Source: CAXMMR01 sp963692975
Lineage (GTDB): Bacteria; Pseudomonadota; Alphaproteobacteria; Acetobacterales; Acetobacteraceae
Assembly (NCBI GenBank): GCA_963692975.2
Contig: CAXMMR010000037.1
Coordinates: 197,859-261,858, forward strand
Length of the DNA stretch: 64,000 nt
Reading direction: 5' to 3'
Shown: positions 7,269 to 15,121 of the stretch, one piece after another
Layout of the letters: each line of letters begins with the position of its first letter
Numbering within the stretch: position 1 is the first letter of the stretch
Notes under the pieces: generated by a model
Seen by the model: the letters and a program-made list of their open reading frames with translations, nothing else
Database searches by the model: none
What the model was told of the DNA's origin: nothing
Position numbers and translations under genes: made by a program

Positions 7269-9578
7269 CTAATCCTGCAAAACCCGATCCTGCCGCCGCG
7301 GCACCGGCCTCGGCACCGGCGTCACCGCCCCATGCAGCGCCGAGCCGCGGCCCGAGAGCGACGGATTGGTCATGAAATAGTCATGCGCGCTGACCGGCTT
7401 GCCGCCCGGTTCCAGCCGCGACCACGCGCCGTCCGGCCCGAGCTGCCAGGATTGCAGCGTGTCGCGCAGGTTGACGACCATGATCTGGTCCAGCACCTGC
7501 GCGTGCACCGTCGGATTGCGCACCGGCACCAGCGTCTCGACCCGCCAATCCATGTTGCGCGCCATCCAGTCGGCGCTGCTGATCCACACCGACGCCTGCC
7601 GGCTCGGCAGCCGGTGGCCGTTGCCGAACACGCAGATCCGCCCGTGCTCCAGAAACCGCCCGACGATCGACTTGACCCGGATGCCCTCCGACAAACCCGG
7701 CACGCCCGGCCGCAAGCAGCAGATGCCGCGGATCACCGCCATGATCTGAACGCCGGCGCGCGACGCCTCGTAGAGCTTGTCGATCAGCTGCGTGTCGACC
7801 AGCGAGTTCATCTTCAGCCAGATGCCCGCCGGCCGCCCGGCGCGCGCGAACCCGATCTCGCTGTCGATCAGCCCCAGCAGCGTCGTCCGCGTCGTCAGCG
7901 GGCTGAAGGCGAGCGCATCCATCTTGGCCGGCCGCGCATAGCCGGTGATGTAGTTGAACAGCCTGGCGGCGTCACGCGTCAGCTCGGGGTCGCAGGTGAA
8001 GAAGCTCAGGTCGGTGTAGATGCGCGCCGTGATCGGATGATAATTGCCGGTGCCGAAATGCGCGTACGAGCGCATCGCCCCGCCCTCGCGCCGTACCACC
8101 AGGCTGATCTTGGCGTGCGTCTTCAGCTCGACGAAGCCGTAGACGACCTGCACGCCGGCGCTCTCCATCGTGCGCGCCAGACGGATATTGGCCTCCTCGT
8201 CGAACCGCGCGCGCAGCTCGACCAGCGCGGTCACCGACTTGCCGGCCTCCGCCGCCTCGATCAGCGCCTTGACGATCGCGCTGTCGCGGCTGGTCCGATA
8301 CAGCGTCTGCTTGACCGCCACGACCGCCGGGTCCTGCGCCGCTTGCCGCAGGAACTGCACCACCACGTCGAAGCTCTCGAACGGATGGTGCACCACGATG
8401 TCCTTGGCGCGGATCGCGGCGAAGCAGTCGCCGCCGAAATCGCGGATGCGCTCCGGAAACCGCGGCGTGTAAGGCGCGAACAGCAGGTCCGGCCGATCGT
8501 CGACGATCATCTGCTTGAGATCGGCGACCCCGATCAGCTGCTGGCGGATGTCGATCTCGTCCCGCACCACCTCGAGCGCGCCGGCGACCAGGTTGATCAA
8601 ATCCTCCGGCATGCCGGCATCGACGGCGAGGTGGATCACAAGGCCCCGCCGGCGCCGCTTCAGCGCCGTCTCGTAGGAGCGGACCAAGTCCTCCGCCTCC
8701 TCCTCGAACTCGACGTCGGTGTCGCGGATCACCCGGAACACGCCTTCGCCGACGATGTGAAAGCCGGGAAACAGCCGGCCCAGAAACAGCCGGACCAGGT
8801 CCTCCAGCATGACGAAGCGGATCGGCTCCGCCGACGGCGCCGGCGTGACGCCGCCATTGGCCACCGCGCGCGTCTCCGCCCCCGCCGCCGCCGCGCCCGA
8901 TGAGGCCGGCAGCCGGATGAAGCGCTCGACCAAGGCCGGCAGCGGGATCAGCCCCCGCATCGCCTGATGGCTGTCCTCATGCTGCAGCTGCAGCACCATC
9001 ACCAGCCCCATGTTGAGGATGAAGGGAAACGGATGCGCCGGGTCGATCGCCAGCGGCGTCAGCACCGGAAAGACGCGCTCCATGAACCAGGCGTCGAGCC
9101 AGCGCCGGTCCGCCTCGGACAGCGCGTCCGCCCCGCACAGCACGATGCCGCTCTCGGCAAGCTGGGCGCGCAGGTCCCGCCAGACCGCCTGCTGCGTGTC
9201 GAGCAGCAGCCGCGCCTGCTCGGAGACCTCGGCGAGCTGCTGCGCCGGCGTGCGGCCATCCGGCGACAGCGTGCCTACCCCGGCCCGAGCCTGGCCGATC
9301 AGCCCGGCAACGCGGACGGAGTAGAACTCGTCGAGGTTGGCCGCGCTGATCGAAACGAAGCGCAGACGCTCCAGCAGCGGATGGCGGACATTCTCCGCCT
9401 CCTCGACGACGCGCCGGTTGAACGCAAGCCAGGAGAGCTCGCGATTGATGAAGCGCTGCGGACTGTCGGGCCCCGGCGAGACGGCCGGCTTGGCGGAGGA
9501 ATGCGCCAACCTTGGCCGCCGGGACCGGGCATGCTCGGGCGAGACGTGGGGCGGCTCTGCGGCGGGGTTGCTGCTCAT
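7269..9578 (-). CDS. ppk1: Polyphosphate kinase 1
   Basis: A 769-residue enzyme that makes polyphosphate from ATP and works in the reverse direction too. It shows the N-domain motif RFINRELSWLAFNRRVVEEA, the catalytic-core stretch KQTLYRTSRDSAIVKALIEA and LVELRARFDEEANI. The phospho-acceptor histidine lies in SYAHFGTGNYHP (about His507). The HKD-like second half follows with RQASVWISSADWMARNMDWR. I place the start at ATG 9578 (MSSNPAAEPP). The reading frame stays open upstream through a family 1 element, but that extension (GVWGLRPQRVQG) is repeat sequence. The proline/arginine-rich N-terminal 35 residues have no recognised role. Confidence 0.93.
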   Translation of the reverse strand: MSSNPAAEPPHVSPEHARSRRPRLAHSSAKPAVSPGPDSPQRFINRELSWLAFNRRVVEEAENVRHPLLERLRFVSISAANLDEFYSVRVAGLIGQARAGVGTLSPDGRTPAQQLAEVSEQARLLLDTQQAVWRDLRAQLAESGIVLCGADALSEADRRWLDAWFMERVFPVLTPLAIDPAHPFPFILNMGLVMVLQLQHEDSHQAMRGLIPLPALVERFIRLPASSGAAAAGAETRAVANGGVTPAPSAEPIRFVMLEDLVRLFLGRLFPGFHIVGEGVFRVIRDTDVEFEEEAEDLVRSYETALKRRRRGLVIHLAVDAGMPEDLINLVAGALEVVRDEIDIRQQLIGVADLKQMIVDDRPDLLFAPYTPRFPERIRDFGGDCFAAIRAKDIVVHHPFESFDVVVQFLRQAAQDPAVVAVKQTLYRTSRDSAIVKALIEAAEAGKSVTALVELRARFDEEANIRLARTMESAGVQVVYGFVELKTHAKISLVVRREGGAMRSYAHFGTGNYHPITARIYTDLSFFTCDPELTRDAARLFNYITGYARPAKMDALAFSPLTTRTTLLGLIDSEIGFARAGRPAGIWLKMNSLVDTQLIDKLYEASRAGVQIMAVIRGICCLRPGVPGLSEGIRVKSIVGRFLEHGRICVFGNGHRLPSRQASVWISSADWMARNMDWRVETLVPVRNPTVHAQVLDQIMVVNLRDTLQSWQLGPDGAWSRLEPGGKPVSAHDYFMTNPSLSGRGSALHGAVTPVPRPVPRRQDRVLQD

Positions 9579-9604
9579 GGGCGGCAGTCTAGCAGATCGT
9601 ACGA

Positions 9605-9815
9605 AAGAAAAGGCCAGGGCTCTGCCCTGGACCCGCTGGGGCCTGAGGCCCCAGACCCCCATTCCTGAGAAGTAAACCGGCATTTTCTTGCTTGGCGAAG
9701 CCACTCAATTGACTAGCCGCCGGCACAGTCCCCGCCGGTCAGGCAAAACCAACAAACGGATTTTAAAGGCTTCGCCTTTAATCGGGTCCAGGGGCGACGC
9801 CCCTGGCCTTCCTCC
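9605..9815. repeat. Family 1 palindromic element, copy 4 (full length)
   Basis: A full example in forward order: CCAGGGC-TCT-GCCCTGG, CTGGGGCC-TGA-GGCCCCAG, the core TTGCTTGGCGAAGCC (about 9689-9703), TTAAAGGC-TTC-GCCTTTAA and CCAGGGGC-GAC-GCCCCTGG. It ends 7 bp from the stop codon of hda and begins 27 bp upstream of the ppk start. Confidence 0.92.
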
Positions 9816-9821
9816 TGTAAA

Positions 9822-10496
9822 CTAATTCATGTCGTCGACGGCCAGGCGATCCACTATGGCGGCCGCCAAGCGGTAATCCACCGCATGGCCAGCAGCGAGT
9901 GCGGCATGATCAAGCCGGCAGGCGGCCTCGCGCAGCGCGGCGCCGTTGCGCGGCAGGCGGCAGAGCAGCCACTCCTGCACGGCGTGGCTGACCACCAGCT
10001 GCCGCTCGGCCAGCAGCTGCGCGAACAGCGCGCGCAGCAACGCATCGTCCGGCTGCTCGAGCTCGACCGACACGGTAGCGCGCAGCCGGCTGCGCAGGTC
10101 GGCCAGCCGCACCGGCCAGCGCGCCGCCGCCAGCCGCCCGGCGAGCAGCACCGGCGCCTCGCCCGCCGCGGCATCGTTCAACAGGTGCAGCAGCGTCTCC
10201 GGCTCCGGCGCCAAATCGGCGTCGTCGATCGCCAGCGGGCCGGAACGGCGCATCAGCCCGCGCAGAGCCGAGCCGTCCAGCAGCGTCGCGCCGTGCCGCT
10301 CGGCCCAGCCGTGCAGCAGATGCGTCTTGCCGGCGCCGGCCTCGCCGCTCAGTGCGAGGCGGCGTAGCGGCCAATCGGCTGGCGCGGCAAGCCAGCGTCG
10401 CGCCGCCTCATTGGACGGCGCGCGCAGGAAATTCTCAGCGCGGTAATGCGCCGCGGCGTCGGCGAACGGCAGGGCGAGCTGGCGCGGCGCATCCAT
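9822..10496 (-). CDS. hda: DnaA-like replication regulator Hda/HdaA
   Basis: A 224-residue AAA+ protein beginning MDAPRQLALPFADAAAHYRA, whose QLALPF is the N-terminal clamp-binding-type motif of Hda proteins. It has Walker A SGEAGAGKTHLL and Walker B PLAIDDADLA and lacks the DNA-binding domain IV of DnaA. Hda works with the sliding clamp to promote hydrolysis of DnaA-bound ATP and so limits replication initiation. The much longer upstream reading is a shadow of the divergent gene. The ATG at 10496 lies 54 bp from the divergent DUF1697 gene. Confidence 0.85.
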   Translation of the reverse strand: MDAPRQLALPFADAAAHYRAENFLRAPSNEAARRWLAAPADWPLRRLALSGEAGAGKTHLLHGWAERHGATLLDGSALRGLMRRSGPLAIDDADLAPEPETLLHLLNDAAAGEAPVLLAGRLAAARWPVRLADLRSRLRATVSVELEQPDDALLRALFAQLLAERQLVVSHAVQEWLLCRLPRNGAALREAACRLDHAALAAGHAVDYRLAAAIVDRLAVDDMN

Positions 10497-10550
10497 CGCG
10501 GCATCATACCGGGCTTCACGCAGCGTCGACCAGGCAGCAGACTGCGAGCC

Positions 10551-11063
10551 ATGACACGCTTCGTCGCCCTGCTGCGCGCGGTGAATGTCGGCGGCACCGG
10601 CAAGCTTGCCATGGCCGACCTGTCGGCGCTCTGCACCGCGGCCGGCCTGCGCGACGTGCGCACCTACATCGCCAGCGGCAACGTCCTCTTCCGCAGCGAC
10701 GGCAGCGCCGCAGCGGCCAGGTCGGCGCTGGAGGCTGCCCTGGCCGCGCATGCGGGCCATCCGATGGCGGCGTTGATCCGCGACGCGGCCGAGATGGCGG
10801 CCATCGTCGCAGCCAACCCATTCGCATCGACGCCGGGCAACCGGGTCATGACGATCTTTCTCGATCAGCCCGCAGGCCCGGCGCTGCTCGATGGCGTGAC
10901 GGGCCAATCGCCTGACGAGGCGCTCTGCCTCGGCCGTCGCGAGCTCTACGTCCGTTACGGCGGCGGCATCGCCGGCTCCCGGCTGCGCATCCCGGCGGCA
11001 GCCTCCGGCACCGCGCGCAACATGAACACCGTCGCCAAGCTCGCCGAGTTGGCGCGGGACTGA
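10551..11063 (+). CDS. DUF1697 family protein
   Basis: A 170-residue protein with the family opening MTRFVALLRAVNVGGTGKLAMADL, the conserved VRTYIASGNVLFRS and a C-terminal GTARNMNTVAKLAEL. DUF1697 proteins are small cytoplasmic proteins of unknown biochemical role, widespread in bacteria. The ATG at 10551 matches the family start exactly; the open frame to 10446 is dropped. It converges on the DGT-repeat gene with a 6-bp gap. Confidence 0.88.
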   Translation: MTRFVALLRAVNVGGTGKLAMADLSALCTAAGLRDVRTYIASGNVLFRSDGSAAAARSALEAALAAHAGHPMAALIRDAAEMAAIVAANPFASTPGNRVMTIFLDQPAGPALLDGVTGQSPDEALCLGRRELYVRYGGGIAGSRLRIPAAASGTARNMNTVAKLAELARD

Positions 11064-11069
11064 GTCGTC

Positions 11070-13388
11070 CTAGATCACCGTGACGTAGCCCTGATGCGTC
11101 AGCGGCGCGGTGACGAGGCGGCCCTCGTCGCTGCTGACGAAGCCGGCGACCAGCTGAGCCCGGCTCTGCCCGCCGGCGAGGTCTGCGGTGTAGGAGGCAA
11201 GCCCTCCCGGATCCGGCGCTCGTCCGAGCAGGTTGACGTAGAGATCGGTGACGAAGGCGGCGTTGCCCGGGCTGCCGAACTCCGCCGCATATTCCGGCCC
11301 GGCCAGCATCGCGGCCGCGATCTGCTGTACGCTCTGGCCGTTATCCAGCGCACTCGCATAGGTGATCTGCCCGCCGGGATCAGGTGCCCGCGCATTGATC
11401 GCCTCGTAGAGCCGCGTCACCGTCGCATCGTCGGCGTCGCCGGCGACCGCGACACCGTGCAGCCGCGCCTCAGGGCTCTCGGCGATCGCGAGCAGCACCT
11501 GCCCACGCGTCTGCCCGTCGGCGAGCGCGCCGGTGTAGGCGGCAAGCCCACCCGGATCGGGCGCGCGGCCGTCGGCGTTCTCGTACAGCTGAGTGACGAA
11601 CTGCGCGTTGCTGAGCGCGCCATAGGTCGAGAGGAACTGCACCGAGGTCGGCGCGGCGGCCGCGATGTCGGCAAGACTGACCGTGCCGGCGTCAACCTGC
11701 TGCGTGTAGGACAGCAGGCCGGCGAGGTCAGGCGCCCGGTCATAGGCGGCAAGATAGAGGCGCGCGACCGCCTCGGCATTGCCGGTGGCGTCGAACACGG
11801 CCGTGCTGCCGTCGCCAAAATCAAGCACCCGGGCATCCGGCGCGACGATGCTGCCATCCCGCCCGGCGACGAGGTCGCGCGCCTGCAGCTCGCCGGCAGC
11901 GTTCGGCGCCAGGTCGTATTGCGTTTGAGCGCCGGAGAAGCCGAGCGGCGAGGGCACGGCGTAGAGCTCTTTTGGCCCGAGTCCTTCTGCAGGGGCGCCG
12001 CTGGCGGCGATGAGGTGCGTGCCGGCGGCCGTGCCGTCGGTGACGTAGAGCCCCCCGATGCCGAAGAACTCGGCCAGACCGTTCGCCAACAAGGTTATGC
12101 CGGATGGATAAGTGCCCGGTGCGATCTCGACCGTGCCGGCAGCCGTGCCGTCACTGACGTAAAGACCACCGATGCCGGAGAACACAGCCAGACCGTTCGC
12201 CAACACGGTGATGTCTGATGGGTCGATGCTCGGCGCGATCTCTACCGTGCCAGCATTCGTACCGTCCGTGACCCACAGGCCGCTCGAAATGGACGAGCTA
12301 TCCGAAACGGCGTCGGCGTCGGAGAATAAGAGTCGCGAACCGAACGCTGTTAGCTCTGTAATACCAGGCTCAAGGTCAGGCTCGCCCTCCGCCACGACGA
12401 AATCGATGCTGTGTGTTCCAGCGACCGTGCCGTCGGTTATGTCGAGCTGGGTCGAGGACCCGTTCCCTAATTCCCCATAGGTCGTGACGAGAAAAGCCGC
12501 GCTGGCGCCGATAGGAGTTAAGTCGCTCAGCGACTGCTCGACGCCATACTCACTGTTGAAGAGCCCGGGCAGCTCTATTGATCCCGAAGCCGTGCCGTCG
12601 GTGACGTAGAGATCACTGCCGGTCGTGTAGACGATTCGTCCAGCTAGAGTCGCTGAAGATGCCTCAGATACGCCGAAAAACTCGGCCAGCTTTATCGTTC
12701 CGGCTGTAGTGCCATCCGTTGAAAACAACGCGTCATTGCCGAGGGTCGGATCGTCGCCAATGAAAATCAGCCGGCCATTCAGCATTCCCAACGGGTCGAA
12801 TGCGCCCAGACCGTCGATACTGGGAAGCGGCGACACTTCATAGGTGCCTGCACTCGTTCCATTAGTAAAGAACAAGGCGTCCGAGCCGCTGCCGAAGCCG
12901 GCGAACAGCGCGCCACCGTCGAAAGCCATCAGAGAGGGCTGGTTATCTCCATTCATAACTACTGAGCCCGCTGGTAGGGCAAGCGCAAACGTCCCGGCCG
13001 CCGTACCATCGGTGCGCCACAAATCGAAGGCACCGGTCCTATCCTGTGCAACGAACAGCACCACCGGGCCGATAGAGATTGCATCGATTGGAGTGTCGGT
13101 CGTCGGCAGGGCGGGCACCGATAGTTCCATCGGCAGGCCGGTCACTGGGTCGGTTGCGAAGAGCGGCCCTGACGGATCATCGCCAACCGCAAAGATGAGC
13201 GAGCCCGGTAGAGCAGCGGCGGTGCTGATATCAGACAGGCCCGGTTCAGTTGACGGGCCAGTAAACTGGATCACCTCACTCGTCGTAGCGCCGTCCGACG
13301 TCCAGGCACCAAAATAGTTGACACTGCCCGGATTAGTGTCGAGCCGGGCGTCCTGGCCAATAAAGACACTACGCTGCGAGACCGTCAT
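11070..13388 (-). CDS. DGT-repeat protein with C-terminal DUF4214 domains
   Basis: A 772-residue protein. Residues about 120-460 hold at least eight copies of a LxxTDGTxAGTxxI motif (for example LYVTDGTAAGTHLI, LFSTDGTTAGTIKL), typical of beta-propeller-like ELWxxDGT repeats in large surface or secreted proteins. Residues about 536-770 contain three to four DUF4214-type units marked by YxxxxxRAPDPGGLxxY. Two adjacent 114-bp units (12041-12154 and 12155-12268) are near-identical, a recent tandem duplication. No N-terminal signal peptide is seen, so type I-like export or cytoplasmic retention are both open. The 5' half is visibly less GC-rich than its neighbours. AGGGAA lies before ATG 13388. 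Confidence 0.75.
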   Translation of the reverse strand: MTVSQRSVFIGQDARLDTNPGSVNYFGAWTSDGATTSEVIQFTGPSTEPGLSDISTAAALPGSLIFAVGDDPSGPLFATDPVTGLPMELSVPALPTTDTPIDAISIGPVVLFVAQDRTGAFDLWRTDGTAAGTFALALPAGSVVMNGDNQPSLMAFDGGALFAGFGSGSDALFFTNGTSAGTYEVSPLPSIDGLGAFDPLGMLNGRLIFIGDDPTLGNDALFSTDGTTAGTIKLAEFFGVSEASSATLAGRIVYTTGSDLYVTDGTASGSIELPGLFNSEYGVEQSLSDLTPIGASAAFLVTTYGELGNGSSTQLDITDGTVAGTHSIDFVVAEGEPDLEPGITELTAFGSRLLFSDADAVSDSSSISSGLWVTDGTNAGTVEIAPSIDPSDITVLANGLAVFSGIGGLYVSDGTAAGTVEIAPGTYPSGITLLANGLAEFFGIGGLYVTDGTAAGTHLIAASGAPAEGLGPKELYAVPSPLGFSGAQTQYDLAPNAAGELQARDLVAGRDGSIVAPDARVLDFGDGSTAVFDATGNAEAVARLYLAAYDRAPDLAGLLSYTQQVDAGTVSLADIAAAAPTSVQFLSTYGALSNAQFVTQLYENADGRAPDPGGLAAYTGALADGQTRGQVLLAIAESPEARLHGVAVAGDADDATVTRLYEAINARAPDPGGQITYASALDNGQSVQQIAAAMLAGPEYAAEFGSPGNAAFVTDLYVNLLGRAPDPGGLASYTADLAGGQSRAQLVAGFVSSDEGRLVTAPLTHQGYVTVI
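12041..12268 (-). repeat. Two tandem 114-bp units inside the DGT-repeat gene
   Basis: Each unit encodes 38 residues of the form L(W/Y)V(T/S)DGT.AGTVEIAP followed by LANGLA.F.GIGG. The TGACGTA/TGACCC landmarks at 12041, 12155 and 12269 give an exact 114-bp period, so the reading frame is kept. Confidence 0.85.
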
Positions 13389-13500
13389 TCTGGCGCTTCC
13401 CTGCTGGCCGGCAATGCCCTGCCCAAGCGTTTTGATCAGATCGGATCATGCCGCCGCCCCCACCGTCAATGCGACAATCGACAACGCCAAAGCGCTGTGG

Positions 13501-14745
13501 CTAGAAGGTCGCCATCCCCGCCCGGTCGGGCTCATCCGGCCTGCCCAATACGGCAAGCCCCAACCGCCTGTCGTCGTCGGCGCCGCGCAGCGCCCGCGGC
13601 GTGATCGGCTGCGGCGTGGTCACCGTGAGCGACGACACCGGCCCCGCCACCGCAAAGTCGGCAACCAGGTTGTCGCCCTCGCGACGGAAGCTCACATCGC
13701 CCTGTCCGAGCGAGCCATGCACGTTGTTCTCGATCGCCGGCGTCATCCGGTCAAAGATCGGCAACACCGCCCGCAGCGTCGCCGGAAAATGCGGCAGCGA
13801 TGGCAGCGACCAGCGCAGCTTCGCCGTCCCCGTCCAGCGGAACGGTCCGGCATCGCCGACCTCCCGCTTGTGCCATCGTGTCCTCACCAACCCCTTGATC
13901 GTCCGCTCTCCATCGGGCGCCAGCAGCGGCGCGAAGTAGTGCGGCTGCCCCATCGTGCGCAACGCCCGCGTCGCCAACACCGATCGCTCCGGCCGACTGA
14001 ACGCGTACGGTCCCTGACCCATGTGGAACGTCAGGCCACAGCTCTGCGCCAGAACCGCCATCGCGTCGGCGGTAAAGGTGCAGACATGACCGTTCCGCGG
14101 AGCGATGTACCACCAATTCCCGCGCACCAAATTAATGTTCTCAGGCTGCAACGTTTGACTGACGATAACGCAGCCGTCAGGTTTCAAATAGCGGCAGATA
14201 TCCCGCAGCGTCTCGACCGGCGATGGCGTGTGCTCGATCACCTCGAAGCAGGTGACAATGTCGAAGCTGCCGCTCGGACGGCTCGGGCTGGAGAACGGGT
14301 CATAAGCCTCGACGCTCTGATAGCCGAGCGTTCGAAGCTCGTCGGCAAAGGCCCCGGCGCCGGACCCATAGTCAAGAACACGTGCGGACCGGCAATCGCC
14401 CCAGCGCTGTGCCATGTCGTTGGCGACAAACCTCGGACGGATGCTGGCGTATTCGCTATCAACCTTGATGTAATCCTCGTTGTAGACGTGGTCGGCAAAC
14501 GCCGCCGGCGTCCAATCATCGAAGAAACTGGTAAAGATCGCGCCGCACACACGGCATCGATTGTAGACGACGGAAACGCCGGAAAGCCCGAACGAGTAGA
14601 AGTCTTCCTGTGAGCAGTACTTATTGAAATCGACGACGTCGAATGCAATCGCGTTGTTCCCGCAGAGTTTGCAACGAACGGCATCTCGCAACGGCCGCAT
14701 CTTATCGAGCCGCTCGACAGCCGTGAAGCGTTCGATACTGGTCAT
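13501..14745 (-). CDS. Class I SAM-dependent methyltransferase with N-terminal zinc ribbon
   Basis: A 414-residue protein. An N-terminal zinc-ribbon-like pair (CKLCG near residue 25 and CRVCG near residue 65) precedes a Rossmann methyltransferase core. Motif I is RVLDYGSGAGAFADEL, and FDIVTCFEVIEHTPSPVETL is the acidic post-I and motif IV region. This layout (CxxC plus Methyltransf_23) is common in sugar or polysaccharide-modifying C-methyltransferases, but the substrate is not readable. The C-terminal 150 residues are not recognised. It may be co-transcribed with the upstream small ORF and the binding-protein gene on the same strand. Confidence 0.75.
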   Translation of the reverse strand: MTSIERFTAVERLDKMRPLRDAVRCKLCGNNAIAFDVVDFNKYCSQEDFYSFGLSGVSVVYNRCRVCGAIFTSFFDDWTPAAFADHVYNEDYIKVDSEYASIRPRFVANDMAQRWGDCRSARVLDYGSGAGAFADELRTLGYQSVEAYDPFSSPSRPSGSFDIVTCFEVIEHTPSPVETLRDICRYLKPDGCVIVSQTLQPENINLVRGNWWYIAPRNGHVCTFTADAMAVLAQSCGLTFHMGQGPYAFSRPERSVLATRALRTMGQPHYFAPLLAPDGERTIKGLVRTRWHKREVGDAGPFRWTGTAKLRWSLPSLPHFPATLRAVLPIFDRMTPAIENNVHGSLGQGDVSFRREGDNLVADFAVAGPVSSLTVTTPQPITPRALRGADDDRRLGLAVLGRPDEPDRAGMATF

Positions 14746-14806
14746 ACTGTGCGTCTCTCCCGGATCACCATCAGGATCTGCGCGCCGCCAAGCCGCTCTT
14801 GGCCGG

Positions 14807-15121
14807 CTATCCTGGTTCGGCCCCGTGTTGGGCGACCCGCCATCCCAGTTCCGTCATCACGATGGCAAATCGCTCACCGTCCGGCATCCAGCAAACCAGC
14901 CGTTTACCCAGCAGCGACCTGACCAGAGAGGACGGTTCAAGTGCGCGCGCCCGGGCGCGTCCGTGATCGCGCATCAGCAGCATATGGAGGAACATGTCTT
15001 CCTCCTTCGTCAACGACGGCAGGGCATCCATCGGCGAAGCCGCCGGCTCGTCGGCAGACGGACGCCAGACGCGAAAGGCACGATGCGCCAATCGACGAGT
15101 TCTGCTTCTCAGGTCCAACAC
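14807..15121 (-). CDS. Small hypothetical protein
   Basis: A 104-residue basic protein that I do not recognise. The frame opens with GTG at 15121, preceded by AGAAGG with a six-base gap, and overlaps the end of the binding-protein gene by 13 bp. That is the arrangement of translational coupling. An internal ATG at 15031 (MDALPSLTKEEDMFLHMLLM) is an alternative start. The middle is predicted helical and amphipathic (LTKEEDMFLHMLLMRDHGRA). No signal peptide or known motif was found. Confidence 0.45.
   Translation of the reverse strand: MLDLRSRTRRLAHRAFRVWRPSADEPAASPMDALPSLTKEEDMFLHMLLMRDHGRARARALEPSSLVRSLLGKRLVCWMPDGERFAIVMTELGWRVAQHGAEPG

Noticed and set aside
5511..8903. Rightward 1130-residue Arg/His-rich ORF over ppx and ppk
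   Set aside because: It is antisense to two well-defined enzymes and crosses both a family 1 and a family 2 element; not a gene.
9579..9704. N-terminal extension of polyphosphate kinase through GVWGLRPQRVQG
   Set aside because: The extension is repeat-derived and the family alignment begins after MSSNPAAEPP. Unlike lptD, a good downstream ATG exists.
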